Assembly (NCBI RefSeq): GCF_017654505.1
Contig: NC_054547.1
Coordinates: 21,817,975 to 21,881,974, forward strand
Source: Polyodon spathula
Taxonomy: Eukaryota > Chordata > Actinopteri > Acipenseriformes > Polyodontidae
Direction: 5' to 3'
Length of the DNA stretch: 64,000 bases
A program made the translations under genes and the position numbers. A model generated the notes under the pieces. That model was not told where the DNA came from and did no database searches. It was given only the letters and a program-made list of their open reading frames with translations. Below, one piece after another: positions 1-12,320 of this stretch. How positions within the stretch are numbered: the first letter of the stretch is position 1; every line of letters begins with the position of its first letter.

Positions 1-211
1 TGGTTATGCTCTGCATTTACTATCGTTTACCATGGTTTGCAATGTTTTTAATATGTTTTACCACACTTCTCTTGTCTTTACAATTCTTATCTATGCTTTA
101 GCATGTTTTCTTTATTATTTTTTACTATTTTTCACTATGCCAGTGAACCTGATGAACTTGCAGTTACTACACTAAAAAACCCCTTCCCAACACAGACACA
201 AGCTTCCTGTA
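1..211. other. AT-rich flank, nothing recognised
   Basis: T-rich sequence with loosely repeated words such as tttaccatggtttgc and atgtttta. No coding frame or known repeat seen. Confidence 0.4.
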
Positions 212-566
212 GAAGACTACGTGGCGACCTAATTCAAGCATTCAAAATTCTAAAAGGTATTGACAGTGTCGACCCAAGGGACTTTTTCAGCCTGAAAAAA
301 GAAACAAGGACCAGGGGTCACAAATGGAGATTAGACAAAGGGGCATTCAGAACAGAAAATAGGAGGCACTTTTTTACAACGAGGAATTGTGAGGGTCTGG
401 AATCAACTCCCCAGTAATGTTGTTGAAGCTGACACCCTGGGATCCTTCAAGAAGCTGCTTGATGAGATTCTGGGATCAATAAGCTACTAACAACCAAACG
501 AGCAAGATGGGCCGAATGGCCTCCTCTCGTTTGTAAACTTTCTTATGTTCTTATGTTCTTATGTTC
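212..566 (+). mobile_element. CR1-clade LINE, 5'-truncated 3' end (copy A)
   Basis: Homology to the other CR1 copies in this window starts at the codons for RRLRGDLIQAFKILKGI and runs through the C-terminal tail of ORF2, the short 3' UTR (gccgaatggcctcctctcg) and a tail of about three TTATGTTC units at 540-566. The C-terminal frame (to 417) is broken near 377, where acaacgaggaattg replaces the acacagagaattg of other copies, so the normal ...LGSISY end is out of frame. Eight-bp tail repeats and 5' truncation are typical of CR1/L3-clade LINEs. Dead fragment. Confidence 0.9.
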
Positions 567-1868
567 ATTGTTACTGACTTAAAACAATGCCTCAAATTCC
601 TGAAGGCAAATCAAACAACACAAACACAAAAACCAGAGAGAGGTTACACTGCACCATTTATAACAGATCCACACTATTCTTTTGAACGGCTTTGTTTTTG
701 TCTTTTTTTATCTTTACTGTTGACACAAGCCCTGGCTGTTCAATATTCACCCAGCAAGGCACTCGCTCTCCGTGGGTGCAAATGCCAGGGAAGTCTTATT
801 GTTGTTGCCTCAGCATTGGGAAGGATAAAGAAAATACATCAAAAGCAATTGCTCACAGTGCCAGACTTCACTGTGACTTTTCTTGTAAAGCTCTTTAGCT
901 CCCAGTGTACTAGTTCAAACACCTTGCCTTAGACTGCTTAATGAAAACAACACACAAGGGATAGGTTCCCATTACATATAGATGAGGTGTATCAATACTG
1001 CTGTGGGTACTTCTCTTCATGGCTTCTGACAATTCTCATATCTTTGTAATGTATGGGAATGTATGGACACAATATAGGTATCACATTTTGGTTTTGAATT
1101 ATATAGCAAACATTTATTTTCATTTAAAAACCTGACATCTGGCTGTACATGAGGTTCACGTCACGTAAGCTGGGGGGTAGGGATAGGGCAGAAGAAGCAG
1201 AAGGGAGCGGAAAGTAAGACAGAGTGCCGGCTAGAAAGGACCGGACCTAGGATAGAAGAGCAGGCGAGGCCCACTCTAGTAGCAGTAGAAGACCGGGACA
1301 TGAAAGAAGACAGAGAGGAAGAGGTACCCAGTGTCTGAGACTTCTGTAAAGGGGCGCTCGTTAGACCCCCAATTGGCCGAGACTTCACGCTGCCTGGGAC
1401 CTGAGATAAGAACAAGGCATGGAGGTTAGTATGGGACTCGAGCATGAGTAGTCACGTCCCGAAATGAGACAGAGTATAGAACAGAGCCTTGAGTGAGGCA
1501 AAATAAGCGCAGGAGCTGCGAAAGAACAGAGTGTGGCCGGGGGTCCGCTCTGACTTACATGGTGAGAATCCCCCTGAATGTCAAGGGAGGTTGAAGCCTG
1601 CCCTGAGGTCGGGGAAGTGAGATCACTTGCCCCCCAAAAGGATGGACCCCCGGCTCCTCAACAAATCTCCCACACCGTGAGACAAACAAAAGACAGCACA
1701 TGCCAGCGAATAACAAACAAAAGACTAGAAGGACAAACGGGACAAACAGGAGGATGGTTAGTAATTTAGTAGGATGTGACTATGTGTATACCTGCTACTC
1801 AGTGGAGAGGAAAAAACCCCTTGAAGCTGATTAGGGGAAAACTTCTAGTGGCCTTGGCAGACAGGTAG
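567..1868. other. Unassigned
   Basis: No recognisable gene. From about 1140 to 1750 the sequence is more GC- and purine-rich (many gga/gag words) than the flanks, suggesting an old repeat or untranslated element sequence, but I could not match it to a family. Short open frames on both strands look random. Confidence 0.3.
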
Positions 1869-1891
1869 CCCCCACTCTGGGCATGCTAGCA
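1869..1891 (-). repeat. Inverted 23-bp motif, left copy
   Basis: This motif is the exact reverse complement of 7903-7925 (core tgctagcatgcccagagtg). The two copies lie 6 kb apart in opposite orientation around a YR-retroelement ORF1 relic, so they may be remnants of DIRS-type inverted terminal repeats. Similarity fades outside the core. Confidence 0.55.
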
Positions 1892-2029
1892 TTTTTAGAA
1901 GGAGCAACAACTATGTCAGGGAAGGATGAATGAATGTAGGAATCCACTGCGGAGGAGGACCAGCTCCCCCACATTCATTATCAGGCTGGGGGGAAGGGGA
2001 GGGGGGGGGGGGGAGGGGAGGAGGGAGGC

Positions 2030-2300
2030 TGCTCTGGAGGAGAGGGTGGAGAGGAGGGAGGACTGCTCGGAGGCGAGGGTGGAGAGGAGGGAGGTCTGCT
2101 CGGAGGCGAGGGTGGAGTCAAGGAGTGAGGCCTGCTCGGAGGCGAGGGTGGAGAGGAGGGAGCCATGCGAGGAGGCGAGGAGGGAGGCCTGCTCTGGAGG
2201 CGAGGGTGGAGAGGAGGGAGTCATGTGAGGAGGCGAGGAGGGAGGCTTGCTCTGGAGGAGAGGGTGGAGGAATGGAGGTAGGTCTGCTCGAAGGTGAGTC
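2030..2300. repeat. GA/G-rich minisatellite, ~33-bp unit
   Basis: Tandem units of about 33 bp built on gaggcgagggtggagagg followed by agggaggcctgctcg, roughly eight imperfect copies. A poly-G stretch lies just upstream at 1999-2015. The long open frames here, rich in Arg/Glu/Gly on + and Pro/Ser on -, are by-products of the repeat and not genes. Confidence 0.85.
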
Positions 2301-2339
2301 GAGTGATGATAGGAGTGAGAAGAATCAATGAACAGATGG

Positions 2340-2378
2340 TCTGAGGAGGGGGGTGGGGGGGGGGGTGGGGGTGGGGTT
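2340..2378 (+). repeat. G-run with G-quadruplex potential
   Basis: Four or more runs of at least four G separated by single T residues (for example gggggtgggggtgggg-like words). This is a candidate quadruplex on the + strand. No gene context is visible. Confidence 0.6.
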
Positions 2379-2539
2379 CCTGCTGTGGAGATACCTTGAA
2401 AAGGGAGATAAGGACTTGATACTTGATGGATGAGTGGATCGACCGCGCTGAATTGATCCGTCTTGAGGTATGCATACAAGTGAGGGAGTAAGCATGGAAG
2501 GTGGTCGAGAGGCAGCTGATCTCCATGGGTAAATCATTA

Positions 2540-5500
2540 TAGGGGGAGAAGCAACTTTTTCTGAAGAGTGGAAATTAGAAAATGGAGAATATATGTTGAT
2601 ATAGACAGACAGGAAGGTGAGGCAGGGGGAAAGCTCTTAACAATCCCACAGAGGGTCAGGCAGAATGCTGATATGGAGAGAATGGACAGAGTTGGAGAGA
2701 ATCCCTAGTGTGGACCATGAGAGCCAGGTTTTGATTGAAGGGCTATTATTATTCGAATCTGGGCGCAGAGGATTGAAGAGACTGAGCAGGCTGTAGAATA
2801 GGAGCTCTTGAACAAGGTGGAGGGCTGCAGACATGTAATGCTGAGCAGATTGAAGGAAGTTACTGAGAGTAGGATTCAGTCAAATAGCATCTGGAGAAGC
2901 TGAGGATTCTGGATGGGGTTTGTGGAAGCAAATAGGACCAACTGACTGAACTTGGACACTGAAAGTAGAGGGAGAAGGAGAGCTGGAACTCAGGGCTGAG
3001 GTGGCAGCTGGACTGAACGAACACGAATTGGCTACTGGAGAAGCATGGCGCCTTTGCGTCCCATATTCTAGAATTATGAGGGCTGAGATGAGATGCTGCC
3101 TTTCTATGTGTTAGTTAATACAGGATCGATCAGCGGTTTGCTACTATCATGTCTGCTTGAAATGATAAAGGTAAACTCACATTCAGAGATTTGGGTTTCG
3201 CAACGGCAGTTATTCTCTTAATAGTGGAAATCCTTAGCTCATAATCAAGAAAGATTTCCAAGATTTGCTGAGGAAGTGCCCCGTATTTTGATTAGATGGG
3301 GATCAGCATTAGCCTTGATTGTGAAAATGCTGCCAAGATCTGTATATTGGAGGAAGGCTGGAGCATTGTAGGCTCTGAAGAAGTGCAACTGCAGATTTAA
3401 ACAGTAAACTAGAGCGACTTTTGCAGCTGCAGTAGTGAGCTGATCTGAAGAAGAGTGGAGATCTGCTGTAGTGAGGAGCGATTCACAGTAGAGGGCGGGA
3501 TCTGCTGAATAGAGCAGAGGTCTAAGGAAGAAAACAATGGACTGCTGTCAGTAGTGTGCAGAGGCCCAGCTGTGAGAGCAGAGATCTGCAATAGAGAATG
3601 GAGGACTACCATCGGTAGAGTGCGGTGGTCTGCTGTAGAGTAGGGATCTGCTGAATGCAGTACATATTGGTCTTTCTGTGTTAAGGCAGATTTAGATGGA
3701 GCCAGAGATGGGGCTGCTTTTGGGCAGAGATGAAGATTGCAGAGATCTGAGACCACTGAGGACCAGAGAGGATGAAGAATGTGTTGTTGGAGCATGTTGT
3801 GACCAGTCGAAAGCACAAGCCTCCACACGTTGAAATGGAGTATGAAATTGACTGGATAGGTCTTTAAAACGTTGAACGTAGCTAATAGAAATCCAGGGCA
3901 GGATTTTATGAAGGAACGGTAATTTGTGCTGGCTCTGCAAGCTAAGAGTAAAGGAAAGTTCAGCTGACACATCTTTGTGGTGCATTAAAAAGAGGAATTA
4001 TGGCAAAGCAAACGCTGACGACGAATGTCGATGTCTTGTTTAAGGAGCTTTAGAGGTTTTAATGGAGGGCCAGTCTGTCTAATAAAGACGTGGACAATTT
4101 GAGTAATGAAGCTGCAGTTTGGACGGTGCTGTTGCTGGGCTGGAGGCTGGAAAGAGCAGGAAAGACTAACACTGGAGCTCCTGTAGCCGAAAGGAGAAGC
4201 TGAATGATGAGAAGGAGCACTGGAGCAGGTAGGAAAATATTTGATAATATCTTGGGAGTGCTGCGCAGAGAATTGACCTCCAGTGAAAGGCAACGAAATG
4301 TAGATTAGCGTTGAAGTATGAAAAGATGGTGTCTGAGCATTTGCTACAAAAACGAAATGCTAGACAGCGAAGGTGCAAGTGATCAGGGCTTAAATAGAAA
4401 ATAGGTAGTAATTGATGGGAAATTGGAAGCCCCCTGCTGCAGGCCCCCTGAACTTTGCAGGCTAACATTTAAAGAAAGTTTGCTTGGCTTGTTTCTGCTT
4501 TACTTCCTAGTCCAATACACCCCAACTGTGTCTTCTGAGTCAGTGCATCTGACTAGCTGCAAAACATGTCAGTCATTAGTTGAAACAGCTGATTTGTCAT
4601 TGGCAGGAAGTGCAGTCTAAAAGCAATGCTTGTAAACAGATTTTCTTCTAGTACCGGATCTCATGGTTTAAAATGAAATACATGTTTGCTAAAACACACG
4701 TTTCTTTCCAAACTGCACACTTCAGAGCTACTGTGTATAGTTTCTATGGAAATGTTTGAAATTATTTTGTTTGCAACAATCGCTATAGCAACTGCCTACT
4801 ACCCTGTTAAACACGTCCTTGTTTTTTGTAAATGATTAGTAACCTATTATGTTATGTGTAGCATTCCCTTTACCTGAAAATGAGAAACTAACCAACAAAA
4901 AATGAGACGCAGTCACATAGTTAACGATTAAAAAAACACAAATGAAGGATTGCTTGATTTGGGTTAAATTTGTACATCTCCTGGCTTAGCTAGCCAAAAC
5001 AGAAGCAATTTTCACATAATACAGTTTACCAAGATAGTACTACATGATAGATAGATCACAAATATAGAAACAGGACTAAACTTGTTAAGAATAAGTGTAA
5101 TTAATAACTGTAACAGTAACACTTACAAATAATTACTTTTAAGTTTACATTTTACATAGATTTTTTTCAGTTTGGTCATGGCTGCAGATCAAAATATTAT
5201 TTGAAGATTCAGCTGGCAAACCCCGGGGGGGAACAAATGGGGTTTATTGGTTAGAGGCTAAAATAAAGTCTTTAAAGGTGGGATGCAAGTAGTCATGGCA
5301 ACTGAAAAATACAAATATTATGTACCAACTGACAGCATGCTGAATCTCTACTGTCTCAAACCATTGCAGACTGTTCACATCTGAATTTAAACTCTAAATG
5401 CTTGTAGTCTTTCTTTTTGGTTTAAAGAAATCAATGAGAAATTGACACTTTTCCTTACAAAAAGCTTTATGTTAAGGGCAAATCAATGATTTCTTTTGTT

Positions 5501-6555
5501 TCTGGGATAGTGCTTAGCCTTTTTCATGCATTTAATAAGTGGTACTGTCATTTTACTGCTGTTCAAATTATATCGCCTTAAAATTACAGTTTATTTGTGG
5601 TCATGTGGCCTCTTCATTTGATCTTTTACAGAAGTTGCAAACTCGCCGGTGCCAATGCGACACTCTCTGTGTTATCCCTAGTGAAGATCAGCAATTTTGC
5701 AGGAGACAAACCTGCGCTTCCCTGACTGTATGACGCTGCACAGCATATGGTCAGATGAGCTACCTGGACACTTCAGAAAAGAAGTATATCCCTTACTTTC
5801 ATATTTCATATGCTTCTGTGTAAATCATGGTAAGGTGTAAAATGTTTGTATTGGTATAAAACAACCAGTTCCTTTGCCTTTGCATAGGGCCCAAGGTGCT
5901 CACATACACTTATGCAATATTCCAGCTGCTGTTTCTGCTTAAACAGCTTGGTGACTATTTTCTTTGTAATGTATACAAGCAGTAACAACGCCTCACTTTT
6001 CTTTCCCTCAGGGAGTGAAGCCAAACATCATAAATATCTGGGGACATATCTTCTAATCCAATAAATGCTGCAAATGAACTGGTAATATGTCTGGAAGTAT
6101 ATGTCTTGAATTATTTATCAACGCAGGATGAGTACCAGGACTCAATCTGATTCTCAGGGAACAGTCCAATAAACGCATCTCCAAACCACGTCAGATTAAA
6201 AGGGCAACATGATGCAGTGGGCTAATTTGGATTTTGGGTCTGTTGTCCTCAGTGGAGAGTAAACAACATTATAAAGCACTAGAATAACACAGACGTGTGT
6301 TTCTTCAGATCTGGATGGTGGATATTTTCATGGAAGCTCACAGTTGCATTTTGTACCTGACAATAGCATTCCATTCATGTTTTGTTTCCATCTCCCACTG
6401 GGACTTCTGTACACAAAAGTAAAAAAAAAACAAAAAAAAACTTATTTTATTAAAAAATAATGAATCTGTCTGTATTTGTTTGTACAAACCTAACTTTATA
6501 TTTATTCTCCATCACAAAGTTACATTTGTATATCTCTGCTTTTCTAATAAAGTTT
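2540..6555. other. Long unassigned stretch
   Basis: 2540-4450 is purine-biased on + with repeated gctgag/ggag/gcagat words and resembles in style the 32530-33120 segment, which lies upstream of a YR-retroelement RNase H relic. It may be 5' non-coding or ORF1-proximal DIRS/Ngaro-type sequence. 4640-6555 is AT-rich with no recognised family. A minus-strand frame at 5806-6024 (71 codons) has a coding-like look but no motif I know. Confidence 0.3.
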
Positions 6556-6599
6556 AGGTTTTGACCCTCAGCAGCTGTGATGTCTTTTCTTGTTTTGTG

Positions 6600-7560
6600 T
6601 GCTCACTCAAGCAACTGATTCATCCTCTTTCCACAACTATTTCTATAGTATCTGATTGCCTGGATGCGCTAGATAGCAGGATTACTTGCTTGCCATCAGC
6701 AGCCATTACTTCTTCATCAGTAACAACAGCAACAGCATTCATCTCTCCCACTGCTTCAGCCAGGCCCACACCTACTCTCGAGTTGCCAATTTCCACTCTA
6801 GTGACCAGCTCTGGTTTAGGAATCTCATCTGCTTCAGTTTTGCAGCGCCACTCTCTCTCTAAACTTAGATGCAATATTATTGAAGGTAAAGACATTAATT
6901 TGGTCTGTTCTTATTGCAAGCTCAGAATTTCTGGATCACAGGGTAGTTGACTGTGAAGATCGGTCTGTTACTCTAAAATCTCGGGATCCTCGGCTGTTTA
7001 AAAAACTTTTGGAGAATTTGTGCTTGCATTTTCTGTTTTTCCCCAATGTCCTTTGTGAACTTTATGCTCACCAATGAAAAGAACTGGACTCTCCATCAGA
7101 TATGTCGGTACCATTTTTTATGAGTATCATAAAGCTTTTTCAGCCAAAGCAACATCTCTGTTGACATTGGACAATACACTGATTGACTGGTTTCAACCTG
7201 ATCATTAATAAATCTTTAATAAATTATTCAGATGTCTTCGTGCTAACGCTTGCAAGCTTGCAAGCTTGTGCTTCCATTGCCCATTCTATCTCTCTGTGTC
7301 CAAAAGCAGCCTCCTCTTCAAACTCCTCATCAGCCTCAAATTATTCTCCCACTGCTCTCAACAACATCCCTTTTTTAGGAATCGTGCAGCTGCAGTTTTC
7401 GACAAGATTATCATGTCATCAAATATTCTGGCTGCAGTCATCTGTGCAATAATTTCATTTTCTCATTATGCATTTCCAAAGGATGTCGTTTTTGTACATA
7501 GTATGTGCAGTTTCTGTGGTGATGCTCATTACCATTCCATCTGCCCTCTCATCTAAATGA
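6600..7560 (+). pseudogene. Gag-like ORF1 relic of a DIRS/YR retroelement
   Basis: Frame-jumping pieces on + resemble the ORF1 protein of fish DIRS/Ngaro-type retroelements. They are a segment with VTLKSRDPRLFKK (about 6970-7005), FGEFVLAFSVF in another frame (about 7008-7045), FYEYHKAFSAKA (about 7115-7155), and two short Cys/His clusters: CASIAHSISLCPKA (about 7270-7315) and CSFCGDAHYHSICPL (about 7506-7550). The second cluster looks like a degenerate CCHC/CCCH zinc knuckle. Several frameshifts and stops make it non-functional. Family assignment comes from remembered motif style; gag of another retroelement is possible. Confidence 0.5.
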
Positions 7561-7902
7561 CAGCGCTACACCTGCCAGGTATCTCTAATAACACTGGTGA
7601 TGCTCTTTCTAGTTTACAGATCACACAATTCAGATGTCTGGCTCAGCCTCAGCTCAGCCTTTCCCTCTACCCTTTCCTCCATCCAGAGAACTGGTTTTCA
7701 ACAAAAATTTACATTTGGAATCTCCTGTCTTCAGCTCATTCTAAAGCTGTTCTACCTCCCCAGCTGTGTTCTGCCATTCATTTCGTACAGGTTGAGCAAC
7801 ATCAGCAGCCAAAGTTAAAATTAAGCAGCCCTTCCTCAGCGGTGGAATCTTATAGCTGTTCTTCTCGCCTTGATATTATTCCACTAAAAAAAAGTATTGT
7901 AT

Positions 7903-7925
7903 TGCTAGCATGCCCAGAGTGGGGG
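7903..7925 (+). repeat. Inverted 23-bp motif, right copy
   Basis: Exact reverse complement of 1869-1891. It sits about 350 bp downstream of the zinc-knuckle end of the ORF1 relic and may mark an element end. Confidence 0.55.
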
Positions 7926-8399
7926 TCATCTCTCCACCTCCCAGAGAAAGGTGGGTCTTTTCCTATAGACCCGCTTATTTATATATAAGTAATCAAATAT
8001 TTGTAATTAATCACTAACTAACAATTTTATCTAACAATTGAAGCTCACTACTCAACCTTAGAGGCCGACTACGTCGCTTCACCCTGCGAGAGGAAGATTC
8101 CTGCTGACCAGAGGGGACCACCGGCCAAGAAACTTGAACTACATTTAATTTTCCATTCTCCTGCTTAAATCTATTCATTGCACTCATGCCAGTGTAACCC
8201 TGCTTTGTTAAGCACACTCTAAAATAGAGTTTCAGCACACAGAGTTAATCACGTGCATGCAACATGCAAGGAACAGGTGACCTAACTGAAAAAAGTAAAT
8301 ATATCTTTTTAGATGCACTACAGAGAAGCTTCTAGAAAAACTGACCGAAAGACAGAAAAAAGAAAATTGCAAGCAAGAAACCAAGTTCATTAGAGCATA

Positions 8400-8423
8400 T
8401 ATCTATATATTATACGATATATA

Positions 8424-8461
<38 letters not shown>
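8400..8461. repeat. (TA)n microsatellite
   Basis: Imperfect then perfect TA dinucleotide run, about 60 bp, 150 bp upstream of CR1 copy B. Confidence 0.95.
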
Positions 8462-8464
<3 letters not shown>

Positions 8465-8790
8465 CTTTAATTTTTTTTTAATAAAAAGAAAGAATGCAGA
8501 GCATAAACAATAGACAATATAGTTTATTTATTTTGGTAAATAGAGAAAGAAATCGCAAGCAACAGCAAGTAGTTAGGACTTATATTTTGCAAACAAAAAA
8601 CATATATCCAGAACTTACAATTTTAGAAAAGCAAACTATGAAGGTATGAAACAGAGACTTACAGAAGTAGATTGGAGTAAAATAGAGAAAACACCCACAG
8701 AAGAAGGATGGTTGTTCTGGCAAAAATGTAGTACTAGAGGCGCAAAACAATTATATCCCTAAAGTAGACAAATCTAAATGTAAAACTAAA

Positions 8791-9582
8791 TTGCCAAAAT
8801 GGTTTAATAGATCAATTAAAAAAAATATTCAGCGAAAAAAGGCACTTTACAGAGCATTAAAAAAGGACCAAAAAGAAAGTACGCAGAAAGAGTACACAGA
8901 ACTGCAAACGCAAGTCAAAAAGGAAGTTAGAAAGGCCAAGAGAGAAATAGAAATGAACATTGCTAAGGGAGCTAAAACCAATTCCAAAATGTTTTTCCAA
9001 TATTACAACAGCAAGCGAACATTCAAAGAGGAGATTAAATGTTTAAGAGATACAAATGGCAAAATCGTAGATGAAGAAAAAAAAATAGCAAATATATTAA
9101 ATGATTACTTTTCACAAGTTTTTACAAAGGAAGATACTGACAACATGCCCCACATGTCATCCAGTTCCTATCCAGTTTTAAATAACTTTAGCATAACTGA
9201 GGCAGAAGTGTTAAAGGGACTAGGAGCTCTTAAAATAAACAACTCCCCTGGGCCGGATGAGATCCTCCCAGTAGTACTCAAAGAAATGAAAGAAGTAATT
9301 TACAAACCGCTAACTAAGATCATGCAGCAGTCTCTTGACACAGGGGTGGTACCGACAGACTGGAAAATTGCAAACGTAATACCGATCCACAAAAAGGGAA
9401 ACAAAACTGAACCAGGTAACTACAGACCAGTAAGCCTGACTTCTATTATATGCAAACTTATGGAAACTATAATAAGATCCAAAATGGAAAATTACCTATA
9501 TGGTAACAGGGTCCTGAGAGACAGTCAACATGGTTTTAGGAAAGGGAGATCGTGTCTAACTAACTTGCTTGATTTTTTTTGA
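8791..9582 (+). pseudogene. CR1 ORF2 reverse transcriptase, N-terminal part
   Basis: Encodes the basic linker and the first half of a non-LTR reverse transcriptase. In order: KWFNRSIKKNIQRKKALYRAL (about 2-22), AKGAKTNSKMFFQYYNSKR (about 59-77), the finger/palm motif ALKINNSPGPDEILP (about 146-160), IPIHKKGNKTEPGNYRPVSLTS (about 198-219) and QHGFRKGRSC (about 246-255). The frame ends at a T-homopolymer indel in LLDFF. The continuation lies in a different frame, and a TGA at about 9672 (PHK* instead of PHKR) adds a nonsense change. It would supply target-primed reverse transcription if whole. Confidence 0.85.
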
Positions 9583-9884
9583 GGATGCAACATCGATAAT
9601 GGATAATTGCAAAGCATATGACATGGTTTATTTAGATTTCGAGAAAGCTTTTGACAAAGTCCCACACAAATGATTAATTCTCAAACTGAACGCAGTAGGG
9701 ATTCACGGAAACACATGTACATGGATTAGGGAGTGGTTAACGTGTAGAAAACAGAAAGTACTGATTAGAGGAGAAACCTCAGAATGGAGTGTGGTAACCA
9801 GCGGTGTACCACAGGGATCAGTATTAGGTCCTCTGCTATTCCTAATCTACATTAATGATTTAGATTCTGGTATAGTAAGCAAAC

Positions 9885-10700
9885 TTGTTAAATTTGCAGC
9901 TGACACAAAAAGTAGGAGGAGTGGCAAACACTGTTGCAGCAGCAAAGGTCATTCAAAATGATCTAGACAAGATTCAGAACTGGGCAGACACATGGCAAAT
10001 GACATTTAATAGAGAAAAGTGTAAGGTACTGCACGCAGGAAATAAAAATGTACATTATAAATATCATATGGGAGATACTGAAATTGGAGAAGGAATCTAT
10101 GAAAAAGACCTAGGAGTTTTTGTTGACTCAGAAATGTCTTCATCTAGGCAATGTGGGGAAGCTATAAAAAAGGCTAACAAGATGCTCGGATACATTGTGA
10201 AAAGTGTTGAATTTAAATCAAGGGAAGTAATGTTAAAACTCTACAATGCACTAGTAAGACCTCATCTTGAATATTGTGTGCAGTTCTGGTCACCTCGCTA
10301 TAAAAAAGATATTGCTGCTCTAGAAAGAGTGCAAAGAAGAGCGACCAGAATTATTCCGGGCTTAAAAGGCATGTCATATGCAGACAGGCTAAAAGAATTG
10401 AATCTGTTCAGTCTTGAACAAAGAAGACTACGTGGCGACCTAATTCAAGCATTCAAAATTCTAAAAGGTATTGACAGTGTCGACCCAAGGGACTTTTTCA
10501 GCCTGAAAAAAGAAACAAGGACCAGGGGTCACAAATGGAGTTTAGAGAAAGGTGCATTCAGAACAGAAAATAGGAGGCACTTTTTTACTCAGAGAATTGT
10601 GAGGGTCTGGAATCAACTCCCCAGTAATGTTGTTGAAGCTGACTCCCTGGGATCCTTCAAGAAGCTGCTTGATGAGATTTTGGGATCAATAAGCTACTAA
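9885..10700 (+). pseudogene. CR1 ORF2 C-terminal part after broken FADD box
   Basis: Open frame from the damaged catalytic box to the ORF2 stop. It carries GGVANTVAAAKVIQNDL, CKVLHAGNKNVHYKYHMG, LGVFVDSEMSSSRQCGEA, the CR1-typical ALVRPHLEYCVQFWSPRYKK, LERVQRRATRIIPGL, and the terminal RTENRRHFFTQRIVRVWNQL. These blocks match the C-terminal region of chicken CR1 in order and wording, which is the main reason for the CR1-clade call. No promoter or separate start is expected; it is the downstream part of a broken ORF2. Confidence 0.85.
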
Positions 10701-10763
10701 CAACCAAACGAGCAAGATAGGCCGAATGGCCTCCTCTCGTTTGTAAACTTTCTTATGTTCTAA

Positions 10764-11159
10764 AATATGTTGTTGGATTTAAAGCTACACATTAGTTACG
10801 GCATTGCACAAGTAAGCTTTCAATGATTACTATACATGTGGAGTTTGTAAAAAAAAAAAAAAAGTAGGCTATCCTGCTGCAGTCGCGGGTCTGTGATAGT
10901 TTTATATATGAGACATTAGTCCTGTTATTATATCGCAGTTCTGCACAGTGCTGCACAGAATCACGGATATGCGCTGTAGACCTCACTCAACTCCACCCAC
11001 AGAAATCTGTGCAGATTCCTCATAGCCCAGCGCAGCTTTGAAATGTTACTGCAGGAGACCTGCTGTGGCTGTGAACCAAAGGGACGATGCAAAGATCACG
11101 AGTCACCTGCTAATCGTAATGCAAATAACCAATACATTAATATAAATCTTAAATCTGAA
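10764..11159. other. Unassigned
   Basis: AT-rich with a 15-bp A run near 10850. No repeat family or gene recognised. Confidence 0.3.
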
Positions 11160-11362
11160 CTAAATGTTAAATCTTGTTAAGAGTTTTAGCTGGCCAGTTA
11201 AATATTTAGCAAAATGTTAAATCTAGTTAAGAGATTTAAGATTTAGTTAAATATTTAGCAAACTGTTTAAACTAAAGAGATTTAAATTTTAGTTAAATAT
11301 TTAACTAAATGTTAAATATAGTTAAGAGATTTAATATTTAGTTAAATATTTAGCTAAATGCA
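11160..11362. repeat. AT-rich tandem repeat, ~48-bp unit x4
   Basis: Four imperfect units of about 46-50 bp, each built on gttaaatctagttaagag then atttagttaaatatttagc. Units differ by small indels and substitutions. Confidence 0.75.
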
Positions 11363-12119
11363 AAATTTTGTAATTAGATTTATAAATTATATCTAAATGT
11401 GCACATTTAAAAAATATTTATTTTTACAACATTTATAAATCTTGGGAAAAAATACAAGCAAACACTTATTATCCTTACGCTAAATACAAAGTTGCTTAGT
11501 TTATTATTTTAACACAAATTGGTTGTATGCAATGCTGCTGAACAATTTGATAAGATCTCTGCATTAAGGACACTTAAAAAAAAAAAAATGACAGAGTACT
11601 GCAATTTTGTATTTGGCTGTTTCTCTTTTTTTTATTTATTTATTTTTGGCTGTTTGTAGATCTAGTTCTTTTTCAGTAGTATCCTTATGCCTGAGGCTGT
11701 TTTCCCACTGAGGATGGATATCTCTTCCCACCATTTTTACTGCTTTGGAGTTTGTGTTTCTGTACCATTAATTTCTACAAGATAATCATTTTTATTTCTA
11801 CAAAAGTACAGTATCAAATCTACACTTAACCAAGGTGAATATAATTTACTTATTTGGTTAAATCTTCCACTTTAAGAGTTTGGTTATAATTATGGTGGAA
11901 TGTAATAAGATATATTCTGAAATCACTAGGTAGTAAAACAGTGTGGAACTTTGAAGAGCTTGCTACTGAACTACATACTAGAAGAACAAGTGAAATGGTG
12001 ATTCTGTTTGGAGTGTAGTAGTGAAGTTCATGAGCACATTGAACAAAATAGCTGCAGTGAAAGCCCAAGCGCTATGACAGGTTTTTCAGCAAATAACGTT
12101 TTTGGTGAGGAAGAGGGTG

Positions 12120-12320
12120 ATTTTGAAACTGAAATGGAATCAATGTCTGAGTCAGGTAGGGAGGATGAAATTAGCTTAACCTGAAGGGATGAATTTAAGG
12201 ATTGGGCGGTTCGCACTAACATACCATTGTGCCACATATCTAGTTTATTATGCATTTTAAGAAGACATTTCCCTACCCCGGTGAAGTTAGGTTGATATTG
12301 GATATTTGCGCAAAACACTG
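12120..12320 (+). pseudogene. Transposon-associated ORF fragment (uncertain)
   Basis: The + frame reads EFKDWAVRTNIPLCHISSLL preceded by an acidic, Ser-rich stretch. It resembles an N-terminal segment found in many fish transposon-linked open frames, where a W-A-x(n)-L-L-x-x-L pattern precedes a DARTLL block. A TGA lies just upstream and a TGA downstream. I cannot name the superfamily. Confidence 0.3.

Larger units (their letters stand above)
8615..10763 (+). mobile_element. CR1-clade LINE, 5'-truncated (copy B)
   Basis: Begins in the linker after the endonuclease (tacaattttagaaaagcaaac), then runs through RT and the C-terminal domain to the 3' UTR and a short TTATGTTC tail. An intact-looking RT N-terminal frame at 8791-9582 (263 codons) contains the NSPGPDEI and NYRPVSLTS blocks and QHGFRKG. 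It breaks at about 9580, where a run of eight T adds a base. The catalytic FADD is damaged at about 9893-9906 (FAAD plus a frame change). The C-terminal frame 9885-10700 is open to the normal ...SISY end. Inactive. Confidence 0.93.

Noticed and set aside
1916..2479. A 187-codon minus-strand frame and overlapping + frames, Pro/Ser- and Glu/Arg-rich
   Set aside because: They arise from a GA-rich minisatellite and G runs; no motif, start context or homolog.
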